Positions 43,595 to 54,509 are shown, counted from the first letter of the stretch. The stretch is DNA of 64,000 bases from Stutzerimonas stutzeri (GCA_901420285.1 CABDVE010000001.1:1054001-1118000), one strand, 5' to 3'. A program made the numbers and translations. The notes: generated by a model from the sequence alone, not told the origin.

Positions 43595-43725
43595 TTAAGC
43601 GTCCTTGCTTCAAGATTATAAGTATTTTATAAGTTATTTATAATTAAAGATAGTGTTTTCAAGTTAAGATTTCGCTTGATTTACGCTACAATTTCTCAGC
43701 GATTAATTATTATTGAGGAAATTTT

Positions 43726-44070
43726 ATGATCACCGTTTACGGCATTAAAAACTGCGATACTGTGAAGGAAGCATTGAAATGGCTTACGGATCACAACATC
43801 GAACATAAACTCTATGATTATCGAGTGGAGGGGGTAGATACCGCTTTTTTACAGCAAGCCGAAGCGCAATTTGGTTGGGAAAATTTGGTGAATAAACGCA
43901 GCACAACTTGGCGCAATCTTGATGAGAACGTGAAAAAAACGTTGTCAAAAGCCACCGCACTTTCTGTGCTTGCCGAGAATCCTACACTGATTAAACGCCC
44001 GATTATTTTGCAAGAGGGGAAGGCATTGATTGGTTTTGACGAAAAAGAATACCAAACTTTTTTTGCCTAA
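43726..44070 (+). CDS. ArsC/Spx-family reductase-like protein (YffB type)
   Basis: The 114-residue thioredoxin-fold protein begins MITVYGIKNCDTVKEALKWL, with a single Cys10 in place of CxxC, and has the family blocks NKRSTTWR and LIKRPIILQEGKALIGF. This is the YffB/ArsC-like group, not a proven arsenate reductase. In Haemophilus it lies between htpG and dapE. The start is preceded by GAGG. An uptake signal follows its stop, in the dapE leader. Confidence 0.9.
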   Translation: MITVYGIKNCDTVKEALKWLTDHNIEHKLYDYRVEGVDTAFLQQAEAQFGWENLVNKRSTTWRNLDENVKKTLSKATALSVLAENPTLIKRPIILQEGKALIGFDEKEYQTFFA

Positions 44071-44097
44071 AGTGCGGTGATTTTTTCAGGAGTTTTT

Positions 44098-45231
44098 ATG
44101 AACGAAAAAGTGGTTTCTCTGGCGCAAGATTTAATCCGCCGTCCCTCTATTAGCCCGAATGACGAAGGCTGCCAGCAACTGATTGTAGAACGTTTAGAAA
44201 AATTAGGCTTTCAAATTGAATGGATGCCGTTTAACGACACCTTAAACTTGTGGGCAAAGCATGGTTCGGGGGAGCCTGTGATTGCTTTTGCCGGGCATAC
44301 GGATGTGGTGCCGACGGGCGACGAAAGCCAATGGACGTATCCGCCCTTCGAGGCAAAAATTGTGGACGATGTGCTTTACGGGCGTGGCGCAGCGGATATG
44401 AAAGGTTCGCTGGCAGCAATGATTGTGGCGGCGGAAGAGTATGTGAAAACCCATCCGAATCATCAGGGCACAATCGCGTTATTGATCACTTCTGATGAAG
44501 AAGCCGCCGCTAAAGATGGTACAGTGCGCGTGGTGGAAACGCTGATGGCGCGCGGTGAAAAAATTACCTATTGCATGGTGGGCGAGCCGTCCAGCTCAAA
44601 AACCTTGGGCGATGTGGTCAAAAATGGCCGTCGCGGTTCGATTACCGGTAACCTCTATATTCAAGGCGTTCAAGGCCATGTGGCATATCCCCATTTAGCG
44701 GAAAATCCGATTCACAAAGCGGCTCCCTTTCTGCAAGAACTGACAACCTATCAGTGGGACAACGGCAATGAATTTTTCCCGCCAACCAGCTTGCAAATCG
44801 CCAATATTCACGCCGGTACGGGCAGCAATAACGTGATTCCGGGCGAGCTTTACGTGCAATTTAATTTGCGTTATTGCACGGAAGTGACGGATGAAATCAT
44901 CAAGCAAAAAGTCGCCGAAATGTTGGAAAAACACGGTTTGAAATATCGCATTGAATGGAATCTTTCCGGCAAACCGTTTTTAACCAAACCGGGTAAATTA
45001 TTGGATTCCGTCACGTCTGCCATTGAACAAATTACGGGCGTGACACCGCAAGCAGAAACAGGCGGTGGTACGTCGGATGGACGTTTCATTGCGCTGATGG
45101 GCGCAGAAGTGGTGGAATTCGGCCCGCTCAATGCCACCATTCATAAAGTGAATGAATGTGTGAGCGTCTCCGATCTTGGTAAGTGCGGTCAGATTTATCA
45201 TCAAATGCTCGTGAATTTATTGGGTAACTAA
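44098..45231 (+). CDS. dapE: Succinyl-diaminopimelate desuccinylase
   Basis: The 377-residue M20-family zinc enzyme makes LL-diaminopimelate for lysine and peptidoglycan. The ATG at 44098 (CAGGAG 6 bases upstream, [20 protein letters not shown]) gives the length known for H. influenzae DapE. Metal ligands are seen in [26 protein letters not shown] and the late NATIHKVNE. The next gene starts one base past its stop. Confidence 0.97.
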   Translation: MNEKVVSLAQDLIRRPSISPNDEGCQQLIVERLEKLGFQIEWMPFNDTLNLWAKHGSGEPVIAFAGHTDVVPTGDESQWTYPPFEAKIVDDVLYGRGAADMKGSLAAMIVAAEEYVKTHPNHQGTIALLITSDEEAAAKDGTVRVVETLMARGEKITYCMVGEPSSSKTLGDVVKNGRRGSITGNLYIQGVQGHVAYPHLAENPIHKAAPFLQELTTYQWDNGNEFFPPTSLQIANIHAGTGSNNVIPGELYVQFNLRYCTEVTDEIIKQKVAEMLEKHGLKYRIEWNLSGKPFLTKPGKLLDSVTSAIEQITGVTPQAETGGGTSDGRFIALMGAEVVEFGPLNATIHKVNECVSVSDLGKCGQIYHQMLVNLLGN

Positions 45232-45912
45232 ATGAAATTAACTCCAGAAATGCTCACCGGTAAATCGCGCACGCATTTAATCCATTTACCGACGCCACAT
45301 TCGCCAAATCATTTTTTACAGACGGAAGCGGCAAAAGCCTTTCAAGGCTTACAACAAAGTGCGGTCAAAAATGGCTTTAATTTACAGCCCGCCAGCAGTT
45401 TTCGTGATTTTGCGCGCCAACAACTTATTTGGAACGGCAAATTTAACGGTGAACGTAAAGTGCATGATGATTTCGGCACCGCATTGGAGTTAGGTCAGTT
45501 GGACGATTGGCAAAAATGCTTGGCGATTTTGCGTTGGTCTGCCTTGCCAGGGGCGAGCCGTCATCATTGGGGCACGGAAATTGATATTTTCGATCCCGAT
45601 TTATTGCCGCAAGGGCAGACGTTGCAACTTGAGCCTTGGGAATATGAAAAAGGCGGTTATTTTTTTGAATTGAGTGAATTTCTCACGGAAAATCTACCGC
45701 ACTTTGATTTCGCGCTGCCGTTTATGCAGATGCCGAAAAATAAAAAAATCGGGCGCGAGCCTTGGCATATTAGTTATTTGCCGTTGGCGGAACAGGCGGC
45801 TAAACAATTTTCGTCAGAGATTTTAATCTTGTCTTGGCAAAATGAAGAGATTGGCGGGAAAACAGCACTGCTAGAAAATCTTGAGCAGATTTTTGCCGAA
45901 TATATCGTTTAA
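45232..45912 (+). CDS. M15/VanY-type D-alanyl-D-alanine carboxypeptidase family protein
   Basis: The 226-residue protein has LAS-peptidase motifs: PASSFRDFARQQ, SRHHWGTEIDIF (zinc His and Asp) and REPWHISYLP (catalytic Glu and zinc His). It has no signal peptide that I can see, which is unusual for a wall enzyme and may mean a cytoplasmic or export-independent role. It is translationally coupled to dapE. It carries two uptake signals and one AGCACCGCATT motif. Confidence 0.87.
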   Translation: MKLTPEMLTGKSRTHLIHLPTPHSPNHFLQTEAAKAFQGLQQSAVKNGFNLQPASSFRDFARQQLIWNGKFNGERKVHDDFGTALELGQLDDWQKCLAILRWSALPGASRHHWGTEIDIFDPDLLPQGQTLQLEPWEYEKGGYFFELSEFLTENLPHFDFALPFMQMPKNKKIGREPWHISYLPLAEQAAKQFSSEILILSWQNEEIGGKTALLENLEQIFAEYIV

Positions 45913-46064
45913 TAAAAAAACATCCGACAACATCTAAGGCTTCAATGCGGTGCTAATTCGCATGTTCGTTGCAGATTTCCAATTATAGGCTTTCCCAATG
46001 AGGTGGTGGAAACCGCATTAGGCTTTGTGGAAGAAGCTTAGTCGAAGTATAAGCGTGATGCCAA

Positions 46065-46106
46065 AATAGCACCGCATTGGAACTGGCTCCAATGCGGTGC
46101 TGATTT
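46065..46106. repeat. Inverted pair of the AGCACCGCATT motif
   Basis: AGCACCGCATTGGA (46068-46081) and TCCAATGCGGTGCT (46088-46101) in the 288-bp gap between the peptidase gene and convergent rapZ; likely shared terminator. A single further copy is at 45943. No gene is seen in the gap. Confidence 0.88.
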
Positions 46107-46200
46107 CACTCTTCGTTGTGAGTCTTCAGTGTCGCTTTTGTGGCGAAGGCACGAATAAATTAATTTGTTGATTTATAAAGGATTTAGCCTATTTTTTATT

Positions 46201-47067
46201 TTAGGCTTGTGTCTTACTTTTTTGCCGTTCAAGAGATTTATGCTGAATCTGTACGTTTTTCCCTTTGGCTTGAAAATATTCGCCGATTTGTTGGGCGATA
46301 TACACGGAGCGGTGTTTGCCTCCGGTGCAACCAATCGCAATGGTTAAATAGCTGCGGTTGTTTTTTTCCAACATCGGCAACCATGTTTCAATGTAGTTTC
46401 GGGTGAGATAAATAAATTCGTTCACTTCCGTATGGCTGTTCAAAAAATCTGCGACCGGTGCATCTAAGCCGGTCATCGGACGAAGTGCCGGATCCCAGTG
46501 CGGGTTCGGTAAAAAACGCACATCAAACACATAGTCCGCATCAAGCGGAATACCATATTTGAAACCGAAAGATTCTACGATAATTTTGAGCTCTTTATCC
46601 GTGTTGCCGCGTAAAAATTCACGTAAGCGCTCTGCCAAAGTGTGGGTAGAAATATGCGTGGTATCAATAATCAAATTTGCGTGTTGAACCAGCAGTTCGA
46701 GTTGTTGATATTCGGCATCAATTGCAGCTTCAAGAGAAAGATCTTTACTGGAAAGCGGATGCAAACGGCGCGAATCGCTGTAACGACGGATCAGTGTACT
46801 ACGGTCGGAATCTAAGAAAATAATTTTAGTGGCGTACTGTTGCTGAATATCATTTAGAATTTGATTCAACGAATGAGTCGAATCGGGCAAATTGCGAATA
46901 TCCAGACTGATAGCCACCGCACTTTGAGTTTTAGCGAGAATATCGGCAAGTTGCGGCAGTAAGTCTAGAGGGAGATTATCCACACAGTAATAGCCCATAT
47001 CCTCTAATGCGCGTAATGCCACAGATTTTCCGGCGCCGGAGCGGCCGCTGATAATGATAATTTCCAT
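46201..47067 (-). CDS. rapZ: RNase adapter protein RapZ
   Basis: The 288-residue protein has an N-terminal kinase-like P-loop ([20 protein letters not shown]) and the C-terminal RNA-binding domain with [18 protein letters not shown]. In enterics it presents the sRNA GlmZ to RNase E and so controls glucosamine-6-phosphate supply. It follows ptsN by 22 bp. The gene for NPr (ptsO), usual next in this operon, is absent here. Confidence 0.96.
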   Translation of the reverse strand: MEIIIISGRSGAGKSVALRALEDMGYYCVDNLPLDLLPQLADILAKTQSAVAISLDIRNLPDSTHSLNQILNDIQQQYATKIIFLDSDRSTLIRRYSDSRRLHPLSSKDLSLEAAIDAEYQQLELLVQHANLIIDTTHISTHTLAERLREFLRGNTDKELKIIVESFGFKYGIPLDADYVFDVRFLPNPHWDPALRPMTGLDAPVADFLNSHTEVNEFIYLTRNYIETWLPMLEKNNRSYLTIAIGCTGGKHRSVYIAQQIGEYFQAKGKNVQIQHKSLERQKSKTQA

Positions 47068-47089
47068 AAAAACCTCTCAAGATATGCGA

Positions 47090-47593
47090 TTAAGCGGTTT
47101 GTTTCTCGTCGGAAACTGTCGATTTTTCAGTTTGATCGGCAATTTCAAAAATTTGCCAAATTTCATTCGTATTTTGAGCCGAACGTAATTGTTTCAGAAA
47201 GTTTTTGTCGGCGAGTTTTTCCGTTAAATCGGAAAGCACCGGAACATAATTTTGGCATTGTTCTTCCGGCACCAGTATGGCGAAGATCAAATCTACCGGT
47301 TTACCGTCCGGCGCATCATAATCAATCGGTTGTGCCAATTGCATAAAAACAGCGATGGGGGCATTAGTGGTGCCGCTCGGCATTTTTGCTTTCGGCATGG
47401 CAACACCGTTGCCAAGGCCAGAATTGCCGAGTTTTTCACGGTTAAATAAACATTCAAAACAAGCTTGTTCGCCTTTGTCACAATGCATTTGTTCCGTTAC
47501 GAAATTTGCAATGGATTCGAAAAGTCGTTTTTTGCTGGAAAAGCAAACGCCCTGACGGATATTTTCAGGGCGAAAGAGTTCGGTTAATTTCAT
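47090..47593 (-). CDS. ptsN: PTS IIA-like nitrogen-regulatory protein lacking the phosphohistidine
   Basis: The 167-residue EIIA-Ntr domain protein has the family frame (ECLFNREKLGNSGLGNGVAM ... DLIFAILVPEE). At the active site, where the family reads PH.K, it has MPKAKMP: the codon is AAA, giving Lys68 in place of the His phosphorylated by NPr. It therefore cannot be phosphorylated in the usual way. With ptsO missing from the locus this fits a regulatory protein that works unphosphorylated. It lies 2 bp downstream of lptB. Confidence 0.92.
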   Translation of the reverse strand: MKLTELFRPENIRQGVCFSSKKRLFESIANFVTEQMHCDKGEQACFECLFNREKLGNSGLGNGVAMPKAKMPSGTTNAPIAVFMQLAQPIDYDAPDGKPVDLIFAILVPEEQCQNYVPVLSDLTEKLADKNFLKQLRSAQNTNEIWQIFEIADQTEKSTVSDEKQTA

Positions 47594-47595
47594 CT

Positions 47596-48321
47596 TTATA
47601 ATTTAAATTGTTCACCGAGATACACGCGTTTCACGTGTTCGTCATTCATCACTTCTTGCGGTGTACCGGTGGCAATAATTTTGCCTTCGCCTACAATATA
47701 AGCACGTTCGCACACGTCTAGGGTTTCACGCACATTGTGGTCGGTGATTAATACGCCCAAACCGCGATTGCGTAAATCAGTGATGATTTTCTTAATGTCG
47801 GTGACAGAAATCGGATCAACGCCGGCGAAGGGCTCGTCTAACAAAATGAATTTTGGGTTTGCCGCCAGTGCGCGCGCGATTTCTACACGACGCCGTTCCC
47901 CGCCGGAAAGCGCTTGCCCAAGGCTGTCACGAATGTGACCGATATTAAATTCTTCGATTAACTCATCCGCTCTTTCTCGGCGTTGCTCAGGCGTAAGATC
48001 TTTACGGATTTCTAATACCGCCATTAAGTTATCGTAAACGCTTAAGCGACGAAAAATAGAGGCTTCTTGAGGTAGATAACCGATCCCACGTTGCGCGCGA
48101 CTATGCATCGGAAGGAAACTAATATCTTCACCGTCAATGACGATTTTGCCTTCGTCTTGACGAACCAATCCCACAACCATATAGAAAGTAGTCGTTTTGC
48201 CTGCACCGTTCGGTCCGAGTAAGCCGACGATTTCATTGGAATGTACTGTCAGGCTGACATCGGAAACCACTTTGCGGCTTTTATAACTTTTCGCGAGAAA
48301 TTCCGCATGTAAAACAGACAT
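47596..48321 (-). CDS. lptB: LPS export ABC transporter ATPase
   Basis: The 241-residue ATPase powers extraction of lipopolysaccharide from the inner membrane by LptBFGC. It has Walker [10 protein letters not shown], signature [15 protein letters not shown], Walker [14 protein letters not shown] and the H-loop ITDHNVRE. It follows lptA by 3 bp in an lptC-lptA-lptB-ptsN-rapZ operon. Confidence 0.97.
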   Translation of the reverse strand: MSVLHAEFLAKSYKSRKVVSDVSLTVHSNEIVGLLGPNGAGKTTTFYMVVGLVRQDEGKIVIDGEDISFLPMHSRAQRGIGYLPQEASIFRRLSVYDNLMAVLEIRKDLTPEQRRERADELIEEFNIGHIRDSLGQALSGGERRRVEIARALAANPKFILLDEPFAGVDPISVTDIKKIITDLRNRGLGVLITDHNVRETLDVCERAYIVGEGKIIATGTPQEVMNDEHVKRVYLGEQFKL

Positions 48322-48324
48322 CGA

Positions 48325-48840
48325 TTATTTCGTCCCTTTTTGTTGTAATTGGGCTGGAATCAGCAGTGTTTGTACGCGAGATTTACCGCCGTTAGCCTTT
48401 AACTGCTGTTTTTTCACATCATAAGTAATGCGTTCGCCGTTAATTTTGCTATCAAGCTGTTTTAACTCCGCATTGCCGGTTAGTGTTAAGAACTCGCTAC
48501 CAAGATCGTAGTGCACTTTGTTCGCTTTACCGTCCACCGGTTTGCCATCGTCCATGAGTTGGTGGAAGGTCACCGGATTGCCGAATGCTTCCACGGTTTC
48601 TTTGTTGCCGGAATTTGTTGCGGGACGGGTGATCACCACTTTATTGGCGTTAATTAAAATTGAACCTTGAGTAATCACTACATTATCGGTGAATGTTACT
48701 ACGCTGCTTTCCATGTCTAGGGATTGATTATCCGACACGATATTAATTGGTTGATTGGAATCCTCTCTTAAGGCGAAAGCAGAAAGGGAAGTCATCATCA
48801 AAGTGGAAATGAGAAGAAGTTTACGGTTTGCTAATTTCAT
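48325..48840 (-). CDS. lptA: LPS transport periplasmic protein
   Basis: The 171-residue precursor has a signal peptide (to SAFA) and an OstA-type beta-jellyroll (INIVSDNQSLDMESSVVTFT, GSILINANKVVI, AELKQLDSKINGERITY). It forms the periplasmic bridge for LPS. Its start overlaps lptC by 20 bases. Confidence 0.95.
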   Translation of the reverse strand: MKLANRKLLLISTLMMTSLSAFALREDSNQPINIVSDNQSLDMESSVVTFTDNVVITQGSILINANKVVITRPATNSGNKETVEAFGNPVTFHQLMDDGKPVDGKANKVHYDLGSEFLTLTGNAELKQLDSKINGERITYDVKKQQLKANGGKSRVQTLLIPAQLQQKGTK

Positions 48841-49426
48841 AATATGTTTTTACTTGTTCCTTTAAGGTTGCCGCTTGCTGGCGTAAATTTCCGACCATTT
48901 TTAAACCGGTGGAATTAAAATTTTGTCCATTAATTTTAACGGCTTCGTCCGATGTAATATCTTGTGTTTTTAAATTTACCGTCGCCGATTCAGTTTCAAT
49001 ACGTTGCAGACGGGAAGCCGGCGTCAAACTTTCCACTACCACATCGCCTGTTAGATAAAGCATCTCGTCTCTGGTGAGCACCGCATTCAGTGCGCTTAAT
49101 TTCCAACTTTGCGTCTCCGGTAATTTAGCCGACTCATTTTTTGGCACGGAATTATCGGCGGGAAAATCGAACAGATAAACCAACGGCGCAGTAAAGTTAG
49201 TTTTACCGTTTTGGCCGAAATGTTCCACTTTCTCGGAAAAGGCTAAATATTGTTTTTTACCTTCCGGTGAAAAAACGGTGGTTTCCATCTTATTACCGAT
49301 ATAATCCGGGCTGTCCGGTGTTTTAACCAAGCTTTGCAAATCGCTGTCGTCTTGATTAAGCGAATAATACCAACCTAGTAAACACAGCGAGGCGAGACCA
49401 AGAACGCTATTCCAACGAATATTCAT
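48821..49426 (-). CDS. lptC: LPS export system protein LptC
   Basis: The 201-residue protein has one N-terminal membrane anchor (VLGLASLCLLGWYYSL) and a periplasmic LptC domain (YLAFSEKVEHF, DEMLYLTGDVVVESL, LKTQDITSDEAVKINGQNF). It passes LPS from LptBFG to LptA. First visible gene of the operon; its leader contains a GCCGGCCGG-like stretch. Confidence 0.95.
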   Translation of the reverse strand: MNIRWNSVLGLASLCLLGWYYSLNQDDSDLQSLVKTPDSPDYIGNKMETTVFSPEGKKQYLAFSEKVEHFGQNGKTNFTAPLVYLFDFPADNSVPKNESAKLPETQSWKLSALNAVLTRDEMLYLTGDVVVESLTPASRLQRIETESATVNLKTQDITSDEAVKINGQNFNSTGLKMVGNLRQQAATLKEQVKTYYEISKP

Positions 49427-49505
49427 AAAAAATGTTTAAATCCTGTTCAAAAGAGTGACAAACCATACTTTTTACGGTTAAACCCAAAGACGCCGGCCGG
49501 TAGGG

Positions 49506-50042
49506 TTAATCTGTCAGCATCAACGTTTTTAATATTTGATAAATTTCACGATAAGCTTTGGAAGGCTTGTTTTGCGCTTGTTCCTTTTGCGCGGCACGTA
49601 TTAAATTACGTAGTTGTTGGCGATCTGCTTTCGGATAATCGTTCAATAAGTTGGTGAGTGCTGCATCGCCTTTTTCCACCAATTCGTCGCGTACTTTTTC
49701 CAATTTATGCAACATCGCTTGTTGTTGATTATGTTTATTTTCAATTTTGGCAAGGGCTTCACGAATTGGCTCCACATCCATACCGCGTAATAATTTACCG
49801 ATATACTGCAACTGGCGGCGGCGCGCTTCTTTTTGCAAGCGTTGAGCTAGTTCCACTGCATCCAGTAAAGAGTCGTCAAGCGGCATTTTAGTCAGATTGG
49901 CTTTGGTTAAGTTCACCAGTTTTTCACCGAGTTGTTTGAGCTCCTCCGCATCACGTTTGATTTCGCTTTTACTGACCCAAATGATTTCTTCTTGCTCTTC
50001 ATCTTCCCAATCAAAAACGTCTTTCTTTTTGCCTTTTGCCAT
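49506..50042 (-). CDS. darP: Ribosome biogenesis factor DarP (YjgA family)
   Basis: The 178-residue highly charged helical protein begins [16 protein letters not shown] at 50042 (AAGGA 6 bases upstream), followed by [20 protein letters not shown] and an [15 protein letters not shown] block, all typical of YjgA. In E. coli it promotes 50S assembly. Its divergent neighbour pmbA is the common arrangement. Confidence 0.93.
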   Translation of the reverse strand: MAKGKKKDVFDWEDEEQEEIIWVSKSEIKRDAEELKQLGEKLVNLTKANLTKMPLDDSLLDAVELAQRLQKEARRRQLQYIGKLLRGMDVEPIREALAKIENKHNQQQAMLHKLEKVRDELVEKGDAALTNLLNDYPKADRQQLRNLIRAAQKEQAQNKPSKAYREIYQILKTLMLTD

Positions 50043-50129
50043 GTCATTCCTTTTTTGAAATTTGGCGCGCATTTTAGCATAAACTTTGGAAATAAGATAA
50101 AATGCGACAAATTTTTACTGGGGTAAACT

Positions 50130-51485
50130 ATGAGAACAGCTGAAAATCAGACCGCACTTTTGAAGGCGCAACAACAAGATTTACGCGATGCGGTGAGTTT
50201 TGCTCTTGAGACTGCGCAAAAAGCGGGCGCAACGGCGGAAGTGAGCGTTACTAAAGTGAGCGGTTTGTCCGTTTCTACCCGTTTGCAGGAAATCGAAAAC
50301 GTCGAATTTACCAATGATGGCGCGCTAGGTATTTCCGTTTATCTAGGACAACAAAAAGGCAATGCATCAACTTCTGATTTAAGCGAACGCGCAATTAAAA
50401 ATGCAATTGAAGCTGCATTGGCGATTGCCAAATATACTTCTCCTGACGATTGTGCGGGCTTAGCCGAAAAAGAATTGATGGCATTTGAGGCGCCAGATTT
50501 AGCACTGTATCATGCTGCCGAAGTGAATGTGGAACATGCTGCGGAACTGGCGAGACTCGCCGAGAGCACCGCATTGGAAGCAGATGAACGCATTGTGAAC
50601 AGTAATGGCGCGAGCTTCAATTCGCACTGCGGCGTGCGTGTGTACGGCAATACGCACGGGATGCTGCAAAGTTATTTGTCTAGCCGTTATTCATTGTCTT
50701 GTTCTGTCATCGGCGGCATGCAAGATGCCTTAGAAAACGATTATGAATATACGGTCTCGCGCGAATTCGACAAATTGTGTTCGCCGATTTGGGTGGGTAA
50801 AAATTGTGCGGAAAAAGTACTGGCACGCTTAAATCCGCAAAAACTCAGCACGCGTGAAGTGCCGGTGATTTTCTTAAATGATGTGGCGACCGGCCTTATT
50901 TCTCACTTTGCCGCGGCAATTAGTGGCGGCAGTTTGTACCGTAATTCGAGTTTTCTGTTAGATCAATTGGGCGAACGATTATTACCGAGTTGGTTTAACC
51001 TTAGTGAACGCCCGCATTTATTACGTCGCTTGGCATCGACGCCATTTGATAGTGAAGGCGTGCGCACACAAAATATGGAAATCGTACAAGATGGCGTGCT
51101 GCAAACCTATTTATTAACCCATTACAGCGGTAAAAAACTTGGTATGCAAAGTAACGGGCACGCCGGCGGTATTCATAACTGGTTGGTACAACCTAATTTA
51201 ACTGGCGGATTAAGTGCTCTTTTGCGCGAAATGGGCAGCGGTTTGTTAGTCACTGATGTGATGGGGCAGGGGGTGAATATCGTAACCGGCGATTATTCCC
51301 GTGGTGCTTCCGGTTTTTGGGTAGAAAACGGTGAAATTCAATATCCCGTAGCAGAAATCACCATCGCCGGACGATTGCAAGATATGTTGAAAAATATGCT
51401 TGCTGTTGCCGACGATATTGAGCATCGCTCAAACATTCAAACCGGTTCGATTTTATTGGATAAAATGAAGATTTCGGGAAATTAA
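50130..51485 (+). CDS. pmbA: Metalloprotease TldE/PmbA
   Basis: The 451-residue subunit forms the TldD-TldE heterodimer that degrades unfolded peptides and matures microcin B17 in E. coli. Visible are the N-terminal SVTKVSGLSVSTRLQEIENV block and the C-terminal GASGFWVENGEIQYPVAEIT signature. TldE itself lacks the zinc site. A uptake signal lies just after the start codon. tldD is not in the window. Confidence 0.95.
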   Translation: MRTAENQTALLKAQQQDLRDAVSFALETAQKAGATAEVSVTKVSGLSVSTRLQEIENVEFTNDGALGISVYLGQQKGNASTSDLSERAIKNAIEAALAIAKYTSPDDCAGLAEKELMAFEAPDLALYHAAEVNVEHAAELARLAESTALEADERIVNSNGASFNSHCGVRVYGNTHGMLQSYLSSRYSLSCSVIGGMQDALENDYEYTVSREFDKLCSPIWVGKNCAEKVLARLNPQKLSTREVPVIFLNDVATGLISHFAAAISGGSLYRNSSFLLDQLGERLLPSWFNLSERPHLLRRLASTPFDSEGVRTQNMEIVQDGVLQTYLLTHYSGKKLGMQSNGHAGGIHNWLVQPNLTGGLSALLREMGSGLLVTDVMGQGVNIVTGDYSRGASGFWVENGEIQYPVAEITIAGRLQDMLKNMLAVADDIEHRSNIQTGSILLDKMKISGN

Positions 51486-51493
51486 TTTAAAAT

Positions 51494-51512
51494 TGAGAAT
51501 AATTCTTATTGA
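51494..51512 (+). promoter_or_regulatory. Fur box overlapping a strong promoter
   Basis: TGAGAATAATTCTTA (51494-51508) matches the 7-1-7 Fur consensus TGATAATNATTATCA at all but three positions. It abuts a perfect -35 TTGACA (51509-51514). The -10 TAGTAT is at 51531-51536 (16 bp spacing). Confidence 0.8.
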
Positions 51513-51542
51513 CAATAAGTTCTTTTCTGTTAGTATGGGTGC

Positions 51543-51642
51543 ATCTGTTCAGTAGCGATTGCAGATTGCTCCGACAGGTAGAGTAGAAAGTAAATTCGTT
51601 AGGGTTAAAAAGGCTGAAAGTTTAAACTTCAGCCTTTTTTTT
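51543..51642 (+). ncRNA. Candidate Fur-repressed small RNA
   Basis: Between pmbA and hpt, a consensus promoter with a Fur box is followed by about 60 bases with no reading frame and a strong terminator (AGGCTGAAAGTTT/AAACTTCAGCCT at 51611-51634, then eight T). The predicted RNA is about 100 nt, ending well before the hpt RBS. This is the architecture of RyhB-like iron-sparing RNAs, and of Fur-controlled RNAs reported in Haemophilus and Aggregatibacter; I cannot say whether it is one of those. It could also be a leader of hpt with an early terminator. Confidence 0.72.
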
Positions 51643-51691
51643 GTAAAATGTCCACCAGATGATTGCTCTCATTACCTAAAAAGGAAATAAA

Positions 51692-52231
51692 ATGAAAAAA
51701 CATCATGTTGATGTGTTGATTTCGGAAGAGGACGTAAAGTCACGTATTGTTGCATTAGGCGAAGAAATTACGGCTTTTTATCAAGCAAAACAAATTAATA
51801 AACTCATTGTGGTAGGATTACTACGCGGTTCGTTTATGTTTATGGCGGATTTAGTACGCGAACTGAAATTGCCCATTGAAATTGAATTTATGACTACATC
51901 GAGTTACGGTAGCGGAATGATGACCAATCATGATGTAAGAATTAGCAAAGATTTGGAAGGTGATATTCGTGGCGAACACGTACTTATTGTGGAAGATATT
52001 ATCGACACCGGCTATACGTTGGAAAAAGTACGTGAAATTTTGAATTTACGCGAGCCGGCAAGTTTGGCTATTTGTACTTTACTGGATAAACCGTCGCGCC
52101 GCGAAGTGCAGGTGCCGGTGGAATGGGTTGGTTTTGAGATTCCCGATGAATTTGTGGTGGGCTACGGTATTGATTATGCACAACGTCATCGTCATCTTGG
52201 CTATATCGGCAAAGTTATTTTAGAAGAATAA
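51692..52231 (+). CDS. hpt: Hypoxanthine phosphoribosyltransferase
   Basis: The 179-residue purine salvage enzyme turns hypoxanthine (and guanine) into IMP/GMP. The PRPP-binding motif is [18 protein letters not shown] (about residues 98-115), and the C-terminal [20 protein letters not shown] is typical. RBS AAGGAA is 7 bases upstream. Confidence 0.96.
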   Translation: MKKHHVDVLISEEDVKSRIVALGEEITAFYQAKQINKLIVVGLLRGSFMFMADLVRELKLPIEIEFMTTSSYGSGMMTNHDVRISKDLEGDIRGEHVLIVEDIIDTGYTLEKVREILNLREPASLAICTLLDKPSRREVQVPVEWVGFEIPDEFVVGYGIDYAQRHRHLGYIGKVILEE

Positions 52232-52245
52232 TGTGAAAATGGAGA

Positions 52246-52284
52246 ATAAAAAAATGCGCTTAAAAATTAAGCGCATTTTTTTAT
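52246..52284. terminator. hpt / ydcH-like convergent terminator
   Basis: AAAATGCGCTTAA and TTAAGCGCATTTT form the stem, with A-run before and T-run after. Confidence 0.9.
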
Positions 52285-52294
52285 TCAAATATCC

Positions 52295-52513
52295 TCATTC
52301 AGCCGCTTTTTTTCTTAAATAAGCATAAAGTTCGTCTTTAATCCGTAATTTCTCTTTTTTCAAAATCTCAATTTCTGTATGAGTTGCAAGTTGAATGTTT
52401 TCTTCTTTGCTTTTAATTTCATGATCCAATTCGTTATGTTTTTCAAATAAACGATCAAAATAGGCATCGGTATTTTTAAGTTTAGTGATTAAATCTCTAA
52501 ATTCGGGAAACAT
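52295..52513 (-). CDS. YdcH-family (DUF465) small coiled-coil protein
   Basis: The 72-residue protein starts MFPEFRDLITKLKNTDAYFD at 52513 (AGGAG 8 bases upstream), followed by FEKHNELDHEIKSKEENIQL and LKKEKLRIKDELYAYLRKK, the DUF465 pattern. All helical and charged. Function unknown. Confidence 0.87.
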   Translation of the reverse strand: MFPEFRDLITKLKNTDAYFDRLFEKHNELDHEIKSKEENIQLATHTEIEILKKEKLRIKDELYAYLRKKAAE

Positions 52514-52682
52514 GGGCAAGCTCCTGTGCTAGTTAAAACTGGCTTCACTTTACTCCTTTTACAAAAAATTAACAGAATGAAATCTTAAAATTTTGAACCG
52601 GATCACAAAATAAAGTGGCTTGATGGGGACAAGCAAAAATGATTAATGCATGCTGTATATTTTATAAAATCCTTGTTATTAA

Positions 52683-54053
<1,371 letters not shown>

Positions 54054-54084
54054 TTGCCGGTAAAATAAAAATGCGGTGAATTCT

Positions 54085-54457
54085 GATCTGCACTCCAAAA
54101 GTTGGATTCAACAACCAACAATTGAGGTGCAGATTTTTTATGGGTAAATATCACACAACAGAATTTAAATTATGAATTCTCCAACCGATTTTGAATGGAA
54201 ATATGAGTATCAGAGAAGCCACAGGTTTTTACAATATTCCTTCTAACGCATATGTGGCAATGGAGCATTTTGGGGCAACTAAAGACGGAATGTTTATGAC
54301 AAGGAATTTAAAACAAAAGAGAAAATAGTAGAAGCAGTGAAGGATTATTTGGATTACTATAACCACCGACGAATTCAACTGAAATTAAAAGGACTGAGTC
54401 TGATACAATATCGTTGTCAGTCCTTGAATTAATCGTCCGGATTTTTGAGGTCAGATC
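54085..54457 (+). mobile_element. Remnant of a third IS3-family copy
   Basis: Ends match the other copies: GATCTGCACTCCAAAAGTTGG at the left and, inverted, GATCTGACCTCAAAAATCCGG at the right, again between GATC sites. It is in the opposite orientation. Only 373 bp remain, with an orfA-like beginning (MGKYHTTEFK) and an orfB end (KDYLDYYNHRRIQLKLKGLS). It is more diverged than copies 1 and 2, so probably an older, related element. Confidence 0.85.
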
Positions 54458-54509
54458 AAATTTGACTGCACTTTTGCATTGTTACAGTTAATAAAAAACG
54501 GAGCACATT

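Noticed and set aside
45985-46041. Short in-frame stretch (GFPNEVVETALGFVEEA then stop) in the gap before rapZ
   Set aside because: Could be the tail of a lost gene, but too short to assign and lacks upstream homology that I can recognise.
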